Assembly: GCA_000226015.1 (NCBI GenBank)
Contig: JH152749.1
Coordinates: 912-60,785, forward strand
Direction of reading: 5' to 3'
Length of the DNA stretch: 59,874 nucleotides
DNA from: Mnemiopsis leidyi
Taxonomy: Eukaryota; Ctenophora; Tentaculata; Lobata; Bolinopsidae
Shown here: piece by piece, positions 1-10,934 of the stretch
Position numbering within the stretch: position 1 is the stretch's first letter
How the letters are laid out: each line of letters starts with the position of its first letter
Notes under the pieces: model-generated
Seen by the model: the letters and a program-made list of their open reading frames with translations, nothing else
What the model was told of the DNA's origin: nothing
The model's database searches: none
Made by a program: the position numbers and the translations under genes

Positions 1-677
1 AGCAAGTCTTAGCACGAGTTCCGCGCCAATTTATCTGCACGATTTTATTATTTCTTTGCCTTAGGTTCGTGTTGCGTGCAAGTAAGTTTATGGCCTTCCG
101 TCGTATAACGTATCGCCGAAATTATGACAAAACATCAACGCCTAATATTTTAGACCTTCAGTAATGATCAGCTGTTACTATTTAAGTTGAAATTAATTGT
201 TATCACAAACTGCTTAGTTATAATATATCTGCACCGTCGATAAATTTATCTTAGTCCTGGTTGTAAACAGGTACAGTTGCTTAAATCTTTACAGCTGACA
301 TTTCATTTATCACATAACAATTAGTTACGATAAAATTGGTCATTCTTTTTAACTTTACGGCAGATATGATGTCAGTATATGTTATATCTTAAACACGGTC
401 ACAATTGCTTTTAACACAGGTTAATCTTATATCCGCAAAGTAGTTGCTGTACAATTAAAGAGATGGAAATCTAGCGTCCGCCTGAGACCAAGCGGGCGCA
501 ATTCTTGTTGACATATGTTTGCTTTTTGTTTATCATAGATATCATTATGCACATCCATTTGCCGACAGTTTTTGTCAATGGACCTTAATTGCTTAATAAA
601 TCAACAGTTTACAGTATTGTATTCTTTATTCTTAAAATTTCGTTCATTTTTCAGATTTCATAAATCTTTTGGTTTTG
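1..677. other. No gene seen; presumed MON2 intron
   Basis: AT-rich sequence with no convincing exon, RNA gene or repeat. The first MON2 exon visible in the window begins in the middle of the protein, so the gene must start further left. This stretch is therefore inferred to be intronic to MON2 and downstream of the antisense receptor gene. Confidence 0.5.
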
Positions 678-1595
678 TCAGAAATCGAGTTGGTATCCTA
701 ACAATGTGCTCCCGAGTCGAGTCTCAGTAAGTGTTAAGTAGCATGCAGCAATTGTGCTCATCGTCAGGGGGAACATGGTGCTGGAAAAGCACCAGATGTA
801 GAAACTCCGACAAACATTCCCTTCCTCCAACATCACCATGTTCGCTAAAAACACGGCAAATGAAACGGAATCCAAAATATCGGACACCGCCAGCATGGTT
901 ACCAGCTTAAACTCTCGTCTCACTAATTGTGCAACGTAGACCTCCCTGGTTTGATACCAAAACCTAGCCCAGGTAACCAAGTAGACACTGAATATCAAAA
1001 CTGATAGTAGAATAAAGGGAGCGATAGAAATTGCGGTGTAATTCACCATCTCTTGCGTAAGAGGAACTGTAAGATACTCATGCTTTCTGTTTATTTGACC
1101 GTACACCGTGGCTGATGTGTAAAAAACGAAAAATACACCTCCCACTGCTATAAGGACATACTTTACCAAGTGATAAGGACCATTGAGTAGAGTCCATACT
1201 GGGCAGTGGACGTTACTGTACTGGATCGCCACAGTTACGCTGTCCAATGCCATCAACACAAATGCACTTAGGTAAGACAGGATTTGGAATGGAATTTCCC
1301 AGGTGTCCAGATTTGCTATCTGATTGGGCGATTTGCTGTTGAGAAATTGGTAGATAACTGGAGTACAGCTTGTAATAACATAAACAAGCCTTGCTATCGA
1401 TATGTAGAAAAGATAACGGTCAATCCAGGATGTTACGTGAGTTTTATAGAAGTAGATGAGCTGGGAGTTGAGACATATTCCTACTGCCAGGAAAGCTATC
1501 AGAACTCCTCCGCAAACAAAGTTCATTATCTCGTCCGCTCTGGTCCCGTCGCAGTAAACCGTCTCATCTATTTTGATAGTTCCAAACCAAACCAT
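678..1595 (-). CDS. Divergent seven-transmembrane (GPCR-like) receptor, single exon
   Basis: An intact 305-residue frame on the minus strand. Hydrophobic segments lie near residues 27-50, 60-83, 98-122, 142-163, 188-212, 228-252 and 262-288, the pattern of a rhodopsin-type receptor. The short N-terminus has a cysteine (YCDGT). The loop before TM6 is basic (LVRREFKL), as in G-protein-coupling loops. I see no DRY motif after TM3 and no NPxxY in TM7, so it is divergent and the ligand cannot be assigned. The start is the ATG at 1595-1593; an acceptor-like TTCTAACAG ends 4 bases before it, so a 5'UTR intron or trans-splicing is possible. It lies antisense in what should be a MON2 intron. Intronless nested receptors often arise by retroposition or tandem duplication, but which applies here is not visible. 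Confidence 0.75.
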   Translation of the reverse strand: MVWFGTIKIDETVYCDGTRADEIMNFVCGGVLIAFLAVGICLNSQLIYFYKTHVTSWIDRYLFYISIARLVYVITSCTPVIYQFLNSKSPNQIANLDTWEIPFQILSYLSAFVLMALDSVTVAIQYSNVHCPVWTLLNGPYHLVKYVLIAVGGVFFVFYTSATVYGQINRKHEYLTVPLTQEMVNYTAISIAPFILLSVLIFSVYLVTWARFWYQTREVYVAQLVRREFKLVTMLAVSDILDSVSFAVFLANMVMLEEGNVCRSFYIWCFSSTMFPLTMSTIAACYLTLTETRLGSTLLGYQLDF

Positions 1596-1656
1596 CCTTC
1601 TGTTAGAACTGTTTAGTAAAGTTTATGAATAATTTTGTAGCCGTAGTTCACTTAAT

Positions 1657-1806
1657 TACAACTAACTAAAACACAACTAACTAAAACACAACTAATTAAA
1701 TCGCAACTAACTAAACCACAACTAAACCAAACACAACTAACTAAAACACAACTAAAAAGACACAACTATCTAGAAAACACAACTAACTAAAACCTAACTA
1801 ACTTAA
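1657..1806. repeat. Degenerate AACTAACTAAAACAC minisatellite
   Basis: About ten imperfect copies of a roughly 15-bp unit (CACAACTAACTAAAA). They end about 20 bp before a MON2 exon and lie upstream of the antisense receptor's start codon. The repeat therefore occupies the receptor's promoter or 5'UTR side and the branch-point side of a MON2 acceptor. Confidence 0.8.
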
Positions 1807-1825
1807 AACAAAAACTGCTCTGCAG

Positions 1826-4800
1826 GATATCTGCCAGCTGACAAACTGGGAGCCACCCTACTGGTTGGTGGGGGTGAAGGAAGTGCCCAGAACATTCGGA
1901 CTGGAACTGCTGGAAAACGTGCTGGTATCATCACGTGCCACCTTCACTGACGTAAGTATCCTCTCAGCGTGGTGTTAATGGTTTTGTTTTTGAAATTATG
2001 ATTTCTGTGGAAGTACTTTTAGACAAAAGCTGAAAGGGGAGGGAAAAAGTGACACAAATTCTGATGGGAACGAAACACATGACTAAACAACAACGTATAT
2101 ATTTGGACGTGCTACAGCTGTAATATAATCCTTGACTTATCTCCAATCTTCTTCCTACTTTAAAAAAAAATTCATAGTTAAGTTATAATGTATGGATAAC
2201 TGAATGTCAAGGTTGACTGACTCCCTATTAGCCATTACACAAAATAAATAGTAAATCTGCTAGTAAAATCAGAGACCCTGTACAGGCTGGGTGATGTATC
2301 TCAGATGAGATCTAGCCTCTTATTTACGTATATAGAATTTCTGTAATTCTGCGAAATCACGGGACTCCCACACCAGCAAAAGGAGTTCACCTTCCTGTTG
2401 AAAGAACGAGTGTGTCCCCTGATAATCAAGCTGTTTTCCCCCTCCATAAAACACAGTCGAGGGGGGCCCAAACCCAGTGCAACCTCAGACAGTAACCTCT
2501 TCTCTGTCTGTGTCAGACTTCTTCGCATTGTTCACTGTCTCCTGAAGAACTATCATTCTGAACTGGTATGTTTTTGAAATCTTAACAACCTGTCGTTTGA
2601 TCAAGTTTCAATGCCTGACATCTGAAATTATACGGAAACTAAAGAAATATGTGAATATATTGAGATTCATAATAAACTTTTTCAGGTAACAGAATGCGAA
2701 ATATTCTTATCGATTATTGTTAAGTTTCTGGACGCTGATAAGCCATTTTGGCAGCGAACTGTTGCTCTCGAGGTTTTACACCAGGTAAATATTCAGGCCT
2801 CTAAAAACACATATTATCAATACAGTAAATCCCTTGATTTATCGTGCCTCTATTTACCGTGCCATTCGATTTACCGGGCCTTCTCTCTTTCCCCCGATAT
2901 ATCTCAATACAGTAAAACTTCTATATACCGTACCTCTATTTACCGTATCCCTTGATTTACCGGGCCTACTTCCTTTCCCCTGCGTCGCCCGGTGAATAGA
3001 GGTTTTATTCATATTCAAGCGGATAGAAACTTGAAAAAATGCATTATAGATACCACATACTTACATTATTTATAATTTCATCGCCTCTCAATCATAACTA
3101 TATTTTTCTTCAGGTGTGCAGTGAACCTGCTCTCTTATCCAATTTCTGCAAGAGTTACGACCTTCAAGATCAAAGTTCGAAAGTGTTCCACGAAATAATG
3201 GGTGCAATGGGGGGCTTCCTCCAGTCTCTCTTCACCGGAAATACTCCTGCCAGCCAAAATGGTGAATAACGTCCCGATTTAGATACTTACCAACATGCAC
3301 CAACATATTCCATATTGTGCTGTGGGGGACAGCGTATGTCGTGCGAGGGAAGCAGTGCTGTGTCAATACTCCACACAATCGTATTGTTAGCATTGTTTTC
3401 TGCATATTTGAGAGTTGAGAGTACTGCTATGTGTGGTGATAACGCGATGTGGGGACAGCTACAGCGCGGTTAGATAGAAAGACATTCTATGAATGATAGA
3501 ACAAAGTTTTAGAACGTAAATCTTGTCACTTGCTTGATAAGATTATCCAAACATACCTTTAGTTTAGTCGTATACGAGTTTCAAAAGGTTTATCACACTG
3601 TATATTGCAAACAATTAAAGACGTTGCAAGGCAAGGCGTTAAAAGCCTGTCGAAAAAAAAACGAGTTTATTGTGTGTATGAGGTCAGTGCTGCTAGGAGT
3701 CATTAAATAACTCAGTAAAGTAGCTACATCCAATTAGGTGTATATCGCATGTGTTCTACTTGCTCTGTGTGATTGTAATCGATATCACATGTTTTACGTG
3801 GCGGTCGAACAACTTGATGTAAAACTCATTGCCATTATCCATACCATGTATGTTATCACTTAAGCCTTGTAGTGATAAGTGAAACATAATACGATATTTT
3901 TGCGATTTATAATATGTAACTGATCGTCATTCTGATGTACAGTATTTCACTTCAAATGCGCGCACAACACTGGTTTTCAATAATTTCGGTATAAAAAGAA
4001 GTTACTTATCTTTAGAATGGCATAACACTTCCCATAACCATGATAATTACCTAACCTAGTAAACTAAAAGATGATTCCTATGTAACGGTCTGGAATAACC
4101 ACGTGACTTTATTACCCACCCAACCTCAGGTGTTGTAACCCACCCAACCTCAGATGTTGTAACCCACCTAACCTCAGATGTTGTAACCCACCTAACCTCA
4201 GATGTTGTAACCCACCTAACCTCAGATGTTGTAACCCACCTAACCTCAGATGTTGTAACCCACCTAACCTCAGGTGTTGTAACCCACACAACCTCAGGTG
4301 TTGTAACCCACACAACCTCAGGTGTTGTAACCCACCCAACCTCAGGTGTAGCAAGTCCCATACACCTGGGACAGCAGCCCCCGGACAGTATAATATTCTC
4401 CCTGGGACACACAACCATCATGCTATCTGCTTTACCCAGCATGCGCAGCACTTTCAAACCTTTACTGTGAGTTGACTGTCTTTTGGAAGTGTTTCCTTAA
4501 CTCCTATCTCGTGTTCTTGTGTTGTCACATCAATTGTTTTTTACTTCGAATTTCCACTGTTGTATAAGCATATAAGCACATTTTGTATACATTCTATTGT
4601 ACAGCCTGGTAGTGATACACAGGCAATGTGTGTAGTTTGATCATGGTTACATTATGTCGATTGCCAACCCATGTGATGTTCTGAGAATAATTCAATCTCT
4701 CAGCCTGCAACAACTGTTATCACTACACTAGTGCTGTTTTTTAATTGACCTCACAGATGCAACCTTCCTCCTTAAAACTGCAGACTACATTTAGTCGCTA

Positions 4801-7800
4801 TATCTCCAAGTACATGATATACCACACCTGTTACAGATTATCGGCCCTCGAGAAAAGCGAGGCTCCCCCCTTTACTGACGGCTACACACTGGGAGTTACG
4901 TACGCCGCCATCCTCCACATTATCAACAGCATATTTCAGAGCCACAACCTTGTAAGTATTTCTATAACATAACGTTTCATTATTGAAACTAAATTACAAG
5001 TAAAGAATCTTAGTTTTGGGTCTTGTTTTTGTAACGCGCAATGCAATTTATGTATCGAAAATGCATCAAAAAAGCATTTTCCATGACAGCATCGCGCGTT
5101 TTGAGCCGCGCATTAAGAGCACGCACGTACCTGTACACTGGAAGCTTTTAGCTGATACACTTACTACCCAATTGTATTCACACCATGATGTACATTATAT
5201 GTACACATTAAACTTAGGCTGTTTACGGTTTTATGAAATGTCCAACTATTTCATCAATGGATCCACAGAAAACTGATACAATTCCTCAAGGACTCTAAAA
5301 TCGTCTACACTCATAGGGAACGCGTACCACACATCCGATGTGTAAAATTTTATAAACTACAAAGAGCTATCGACCTCGTTCTAATTCCATGTGTGCCATG
5401 ATAAATTGACAGCTGCTCACATTATGCCGAATGAGTTGATAACATTCAGACTCATACTCACGACCACTACACTACAGGCGGAATCAAATTCTGACGATGA
5501 GCTCATGTCGACGGTGTCGGAAATGACAAACGCTAGCTGGCACGGTTTACTGGCTGCTCTGTCTCTACTTTTAGACGCAGCCCAAGATGAGACAGCTAGG
5601 GAGTTGGTTCTCAAGAGTCACCAGGACTTTGCCAGCTTGTGTGGATCTCTAGGTATTGATGTCGCTCGGGATGCTTTCATTACAGCGCTGTGCAAAGCAT
5701 CATTACCGCCTCATTACGATTTGTTCATTACTGGAGTCAAGCATGTTGAGGTAGGCTTGAAGCTATCTTTAGCTCCCAATTGGCCTTGTGTACAAGAAAA
5801 ATGTGTCTATTAATTTGGAATTAACAAAAAGATTTTACTTCGAGATAAACGAAGAGACTCAAAAACGTAAAAGAAAGTAAAACTCTTTATTCAGGATGAC
5901 AAGCACCTAGTTATGCTGTCTGCTAAAAACATCCAGTGTATGAGATCGCTGCTGTCCATGGCACATTGTCACGGTAAAATACTGGGTACTGGCTGGAACA
6001 TGGTACTGAGAACCCTCCAACACTTGACCTGGATACTGGGTCTGGTTCCCACTGATAACGGCCAGCTTGTTCCTAGTCCCTCTGCAGACGGAGCTAATGT
6101 GGTAGGTGTAACAAATTCCAACTGTGTGAGAACTTACAATCATTACTTGTTAACTTATAACAAACAGCCTGTGCAGCTTGTGCAGTGTGTGCAGAACATC
6201 GGACCACTGTATCAGGTCTTGATCGTTAACCTTAAATAATGCCTTTAAAAGGACAACTTTCAATGAGTGGACGATAAAAATATCGATCCGTGACGATTCT
6301 TTTCACGTTTTAATTTCTCGTTTTCAGGTCAAGACAGCTGCTCTATCGGCAGATCTACCAATAATCTGCAGCATGTTATCCAGACTGTTCCAGAGTTCCC
6401 AGTACTTGTCCGAGAAAGCACTGATGCACTTGATACAAGCTCTCTGTCAACTATCTGCTGAAACGGAAGCGTCGACTTCTAGGGTAACCGATTGTCTTTT
6501 CACTGTAATTTACACTACGCACAGTATATTTGGCTCGGCATTAAATGTTCATCCTTAATTTCTATTCCTTAATTTCTATTCCTTAATTTTTATTCCTTAA
6601 TTTCTATTCCAACAGGAAAAGTCGCTGTTTTCAGTGGGTAAGATCCTGGAAACCTGCCTGGTCAACCTGTCTCGACTTCACCTGCTCTGGGAGCTAGTCT
6701 CCGCTCACCTCCTCACAGTCTGTCACGAGAAGTACACTCCCCGCCGGACCTGGGGTGCTCTCGCTCTCACCAAACTCCTACGTGCTGCCATCGAGGCTGA
6801 CCACAGCCTGCCGCTCTCTCAGAACCCTGTAAGTAAGCTTAAAGTTAAGGAGTATCTTATGTTATATCACTTAAACATTTTTTCTTCTCGGATAAGAAAA
6901 AAAAAAAAAGTTAGAAGATCTAATTTAATAATGGGATGGAAATGATTTTGATAAATTTGATAACTTTTGTCAGTCGTATATCCCGCCAAATGTGACCGGA
7001 CTGGTAAGAAAAGTGATTATCTGTGATTTTGTGAACGATTTTTTGTCAATTTTTGTTTATCTTCTAGAGCAATTTTTTGTGTTCATAACATTTGCATGAT
7101 ACTGACAACTTATTCATTGATTCTTTTTACAAAAGAACCATATCGCCATTCATTCCTTCAATAAAGCAAATTTGATCCCGTGTTATTTCTAAATTGATCT
7201 CCGCATTATAGCACAATCAATGCTCTGAAAATAAACACAAACCTTCCAAATGTAATACAACGATCACCTTAAACTTTTTCAGAAATTAACAACATCATTG
7301 TTGGGACCTCTTGTCCAAATGTGCGAGATACGAAGTGAGGACGTCCGTCTCAAACAGTTGGAATGTCTTCACGAGATTCTTAACTCCAGGGGCCACACCC
7401 TTCCTCTGGCTGCTTGGCCGCCAGTTCTTTACATCTTGGGATCTGTTGTCACTGCCGAGCATCCTTCTTCGTGAGTTAACCTCTTTATTTCTTGTTAGAT
7501 CGGTTATTATTAGTTGTGAGACTTTCAGACAGCCCATCTTTGCTATCACTAATCTTGTTTACATTTCTTAGTCAGTATACACCCGGCTCCATTTATAACA
7601 GTTTTCACAAGTACTCCCAAAGTAGTACACTGCATAATATGTTCCTCCGCACCTAACAGTCCACACAACAACCCCAGAGAGACGGTGGTCAGGCAAGGAT
7701 TCCTCTCCCAGCACCTCCTTGTTAATGACTTCCTGCCTCTCATCAGTCCCGCTTCTATTGCTCAGTGTGTCGAGGTTACGGGAGGTTTCGGTCTTCAGCG

Positions 7801-8121
7801 GGCTGAGCTCAACATCAGTCTTACCGCCGTGGGTCTGCTGGTGAGTGCTAATTGATGAGGGGCAATCCTCAATCGTTGGTCGTTTAGTTACTTGTGAAAG
7901 TTGCGTATCGAAAATTTAAAATTCTAACTCAGCTCAACTTTCAGTGGCACATCAGTGATTTTCTGTACCAAAACCACGACAAGATCTCGGAGAGAAATAC
8001 AGAAAATGAGGAATGTGGAGAAATAAGGAAGCAAGAGATCGTATCTGGCCCTATTGTAGCCCTGAGACAATCTTTTCTCTCCGATATCTCATTTGATACT
8101 CTCTGGATCAGCCTCTTCCAG
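1826..8121 (+). CDS. MON2: MON2 homolog, 5' block (12 exons, gene incomplete on the left)
   Basis: MON2 is a very large Arf-GEF-related HEAT-repeat protein without a Sec7 domain. It acts with DOPEY and ATP9A at Golgi and endosome membranes in endosome-to-Golgi retrieval. Exons read from the sequence: 1826-1951, 2377-2565, 2686-2784, 3114-3261, 4837-4951 (left edge uncertain), 5478-5750, 5895-6101, 6328-6483, 6616-6828, 7283-7470, 7660-7840, 7945-8121. Stretches that match the human protein include [71 protein letters not shown] and ELNISLT. Almost all junctions keep phase. The exception is between 3261 (one base over) and 4837 (needs two), so a small exon is probably missed there. The protein begins at an internal residue, so several upstream exons are off-window. 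Confidence 0.93.
2823..3010. repeat. Two-copy repeat with transposon-like end sequence
   Basis: Two units of about 87 bp start at 2823 and 2910 with CAGTAAA and share CCTCTATTTACCGT and GATTTACCGGGCC. The right edge (GGTGAATAGAGGTTTTATT) is roughly the reverse complement of the left ends. This resembles the ends of a small pogo/Tigger-type non-autonomous element. It lies in the MON2 intron between 2785 and 3113. The family assignment is tentative. Confidence 0.45.
4112..4352. repeat. 24-bp minisatellite in a MON2 intron
   Basis: About ten tandem copies of a 24-bp unit (TAACCCACCTAACCTCAGAT plus GTTG) with a few substitutions. Because the unit is a multiple of three, two minus-strand frames stay open and give repeating peptides such as WVTTPEV. 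I regard these frames as by-products of the repeat and not as genes. Confidence 0.9.
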
Positions 8122-8194
8122 GTTTGCGAATTTAATTAAAATGAAGTTTAGAGTTGAGACTGGAATTCGATTGCTATCGGATTTTCAATTCACA

Positions 8195-8412
8195 GAAAAC
8201 ATTAAAATTTCCATCTTAACTTTATCCTAAGTCTTATTGAGTGAAGTTGTATATGATTAAATTTTGAAAATCTTACAAATTATTCACAAAACCAGGATTT
8301 TAAGAAAACATTAAAATTTCCATCTTAACTTTATCCTAAGTCTTATTGAGTGAAGTTGTATATGATTAAATTTTGAAAATCTTACAGAATTATTCAGAAA
8401 ACCATGTTTAGC
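8195..8412. repeat. Tandem duplication of a 109-bp intronic unit
   Basis: Two nearly identical copies, 8195-8303 and 8304-8412, both beginning GAAAACATTAAAATTTCC. They differ at only a handful of positions, so the duplication is young. They lie at the start of the 10.6 kb MON2 intron, downstream of the first Artemis-like gene. Confidence 0.9.
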
Positions 8413-8690
8413 TGAATTCTTCTGAAATCAACACTGTAAGATTGTAATTTGTTAAATGTATGCTATAATAGATCAAACCCCGTGACTGACTAGACAAATC
8501 ATCGTTAAAAATTAGAAAAAAACTGTCTAAATATTCATTCATCTGAACTTCATCTAAAATGACCAATCAATTTTTTAGGCAAAAACAGATTCCAACCATT
8601 CTCTCATGTAATTGGTTTATCAAATCATTAAATGCCCAGACTTTCTCGTCATATCTAAAAAATCACCCTTCAATTAAAGCAACACTAAGA

Positions 8691-10610
8691 TCAGGGAATA
8701 CTATTTGTCTTTGACCTCTTGGTTTGAGAAAGTTCACCTTCATCTGCATCACCCTCTACCTCTTCTAGCGCTCTTTTCTGAGATTCAGGTTGTTGGGAAC
8801 ACTCCTTATCATACTCCCTTTTTCTCGCGCTGTACTTGTACGGCAGCGGCCAGTCACTGACAAATACTTCTTTGCCCTTGTTCCTTATTAGATTCTTCAA
8901 CGTATCAACAACTATTTCATTCTCTTGGCGTCTCGATCCCCTCCTTTCTTCTTCAATTTTGGTCAAATCTACGTAGTATACTAAGGGGATTTTCCTGTCT
9001 CTGAATAAGCGACTGCTGTCAATAATTTGTTTCCATTTTTCATTCTCGTTCGCTGTGCTGGAGTAAAAAAGAATTATGTTATCCTCAGTGCATGCTTGTT
9101 TATTTATTGTATCCTTAAGTTCATCAATAAATCGGAAAAGGTTACAGTAAAGTTTTCCGATAGATTTCTTAAGTTGATCAGTGCAAGGAATTGTTATGAT
9201 ATCAATTGAATCCTCTTGATTTGATATCAAGGAGACGATGTCATGGTAACTTCGAAAGTTCCCGACTGTTATTTGAAATTTATCGCAAGACGAAGGGAAG
9301 TCATCACGCTGATAATCCCCGTTGAACCAGAGAACGTTTAATTTCTTGTAAGAGCAAATAAACCTATCTGACTCTATTGTAAAATATAGGGATTTCTTGA
9401 TATGACGATGTAGATCTTTGCTGTTCTCAAAATCGTACAGCTGTTTGATAACAATTTCATTTGAGGCTTCGTGGAAAAAAGGCTCGCCTGTAATTGGAAA
9501 AATTTTGATGAACTGAAGACATGATAAGAATTTCCGCAACCCGTAATCCGAAGAGTGATGCGAGTACAGGAACTGCCAGAAGTCACGATCTTTGCGATCT
9601 GAAACAAAATGCTTGCTCCATGAATCGCTGTTGTTGTAATTGTAATCTTCGCTATGAAATATCCACTGAGTAGTTGGTCGTATCCTTAGTGTATCTTTTT
9701 TGCACTTGCTACAATCACCTTTATTTCTAATACTACCATTAAAAGTATGAATGGATATTGAATTGGCAGATGAAGGATTCTTTATATCTTTCAGCAAGTA
9801 TTTTGTAAATTCTTTCATGTTCTCACTCTCAGTAGCGATGGAATTTGCCGATATGTTAAAATACTCAGCTACTGGTCTTATAATACTCTCAGTTCCCATA
9901 GGCATAACATCGATGTGAATGCTGCTTGGTCTTTCAGCATTTATTAGATCGATTACTTTTTGTACAACTTTGGGTCGACTTGGAAATTTGTTTTGGTTCG
10001 GATGAAACAATCCACCAAAATCAAGGAATGTGAGATCTACATACAGGTAATCGATAACTTTGTCATATTTTTCAAAGAAATCTTTCAGTTGTCCCATTTC
10101 CTCGTTCTTCTCATCCACATCGTATCTGAAATCTCCCGTATACAGAGCTCTCTTATCCATGTCCAGATCCTCAAACAGAAACATCACAGCTCCAGGGATA
10201 TGGTTTGCTGGTATCGCTGTCACTCTTATCAACTCCCCAGATTCTTTGCCATTTTTTCCGATCAAGTTTATCGTTTTCTTTTCCCCGGCTTCTAGAACTT
10301 CGACGTGATTTCTCAATTCCTCAAAGTTCAAAGCTTCATTATTGTGACGTCTTAGTATGATATCTCTTGTTACTGAAGTGCAATAAATCTTTACTCGTTT
10401 ATTTTTCTTTAGTTCGGAGATAAATTCTGCAGACATCAAACTAAACTTATTTGGATTGTCATCAAAAGAATAGTGGTCCTTATGGGCATGGGAAAGGAAG
10501 TATTGATATTTTAGATCGTTATAATCAAACCAATCGACGTGAAAGCCTCCTGCTTTCTCTGAAAAATGTATCACCTCTCCTCTGAATATGTAATCTTCGC
10601 GAACTTTCAT
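8691..10610 (-). CDS. Artemis-like (SNM1/DCLRE1C-type) MBL/beta-CASP nuclease, copy 1
   Basis: An intact, intronless 639-residue protein. Artemis-family enzymes use a two-metal metallo-beta-lactamase fold joined to a beta-CASP domain to cut DNA ends and hairpins, for example in end joining. Visible motifs: HVDWFD (D26), HAHKDH (H41, H43, D45, H46), NHIPG (H137), YTGDFR (D160), beta-CASP motif A YVDLTFLD (D192), and SHHSSD (H351), which lines up with FHSS of human Artemis. All expected metal ligands are present. The beta-CASP part carries a C299-x-x-C302 pair before LRIRPTTQW. Residues about 390-620 form a C-terminal region that I cannot assign; it ends in DWPLPYKYSARKREYD, followed by a charged, nuclear-signal-like tail (KRSK). 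It lies antisense in a MON2 intron. Length is close to human Artemis, but the C-terminal half is unlike it. The substrate is not inferable. Confidence 0.88.
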   Translation of the reverse strand: MKVREDYIFRGEVIHFSEKAGGFHVDWFDYNDLKYQYFLSHAHKDHYSFDDNPNKFSLMSAEFISELKKNKRVKIYCTSVTRDIILRRHNNEALNFEELRNHVEVLEAGEKKTINLIGKNGKESGELIRVTAIPANHIPGAVMFLFEDLDMDKRALYTGDFRYDVDEKNEEMGQLKDFFEKYDKVIDYLYVDLTFLDFGGLFHPNQNKFPSRPKVVQKVIDLINAERPSSIHIDVMPMGTESIIRPVAEYFNISANSIATESENMKEFTKYLLKDIKNPSSANSISIHTFNGSIRNKGDCSKCKKDTLRIRPTTQWIFHSEDYNYNNSDSWSKHFVSDRKDRDFWQFLYSHHSSDYGLRKFLSCLQFIKIFPITGEPFFHEASNEIVIKQLYDFENSKDLHRHIKKSLYFTIESDRFICSYKKLNVLWFNGDYQRDDFPSSCDKFQITVGNFRSYHDIVSLISNQEDSIDIITIPCTDQLKKSIGKLYCNLFRFIDELKDTINKQACTEDNIILFYSSTANENEKWKQIIDSSRLFRDRKIPLVYYVDLTKIEEERRGSRRQENEIVVDTLKNLIRNKGKEVFVSDWPLPYKYSARKREYDKECSQQPESQKRALEEVEGDADEGELSQTKRSKTNSIP

Positions 10611-10934
10611 CTTTATTTTGGTGTTGACTTTGTCGACATTTCATTTGCGAACCTTGAAAATAAACTTGTGATCAAGTTATAAAATATTTGTTGAATATTT
10701 CAATCTAATGGCACGTAAGGCAGCAGCAAGCAATGAGTTTTAGTGTTAGTAGTTCAGAATATTTACTTGTACGGGAACGAGCAATTCGGGTGACCGGTTT
10801 CATATAAACACAGAGGTTTTAATATATTATTTGTTTCAAATCCCATATCCATTATCCAAGGAGAAAAAGAGAAACATACATAGGAGAACAACAACAAACG
10901 GACCAGTTACCACTGCACTGTCATTGCCTTTATT

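Noticed and set aside
1284-1616. 110-codon open frame on the plus strand
   Set aside because: It is the antisense shadow of the 7TM receptor, which has clear membrane helices on the minus strand.
4056-4457. Minus-strand frames with repeated WVTTPEV or GLQHLRL peptides
   Set aside because: Both frames are products of a 24-bp minisatellite and lack any other coding character.
9960-10308. Plus-strand open frames opposite the nuclease gene (and 15577-15891 opposite copy 2)
   Set aside because: Their similarity to each other simply mirrors the conserved nuclease coding sequence on the other strand.
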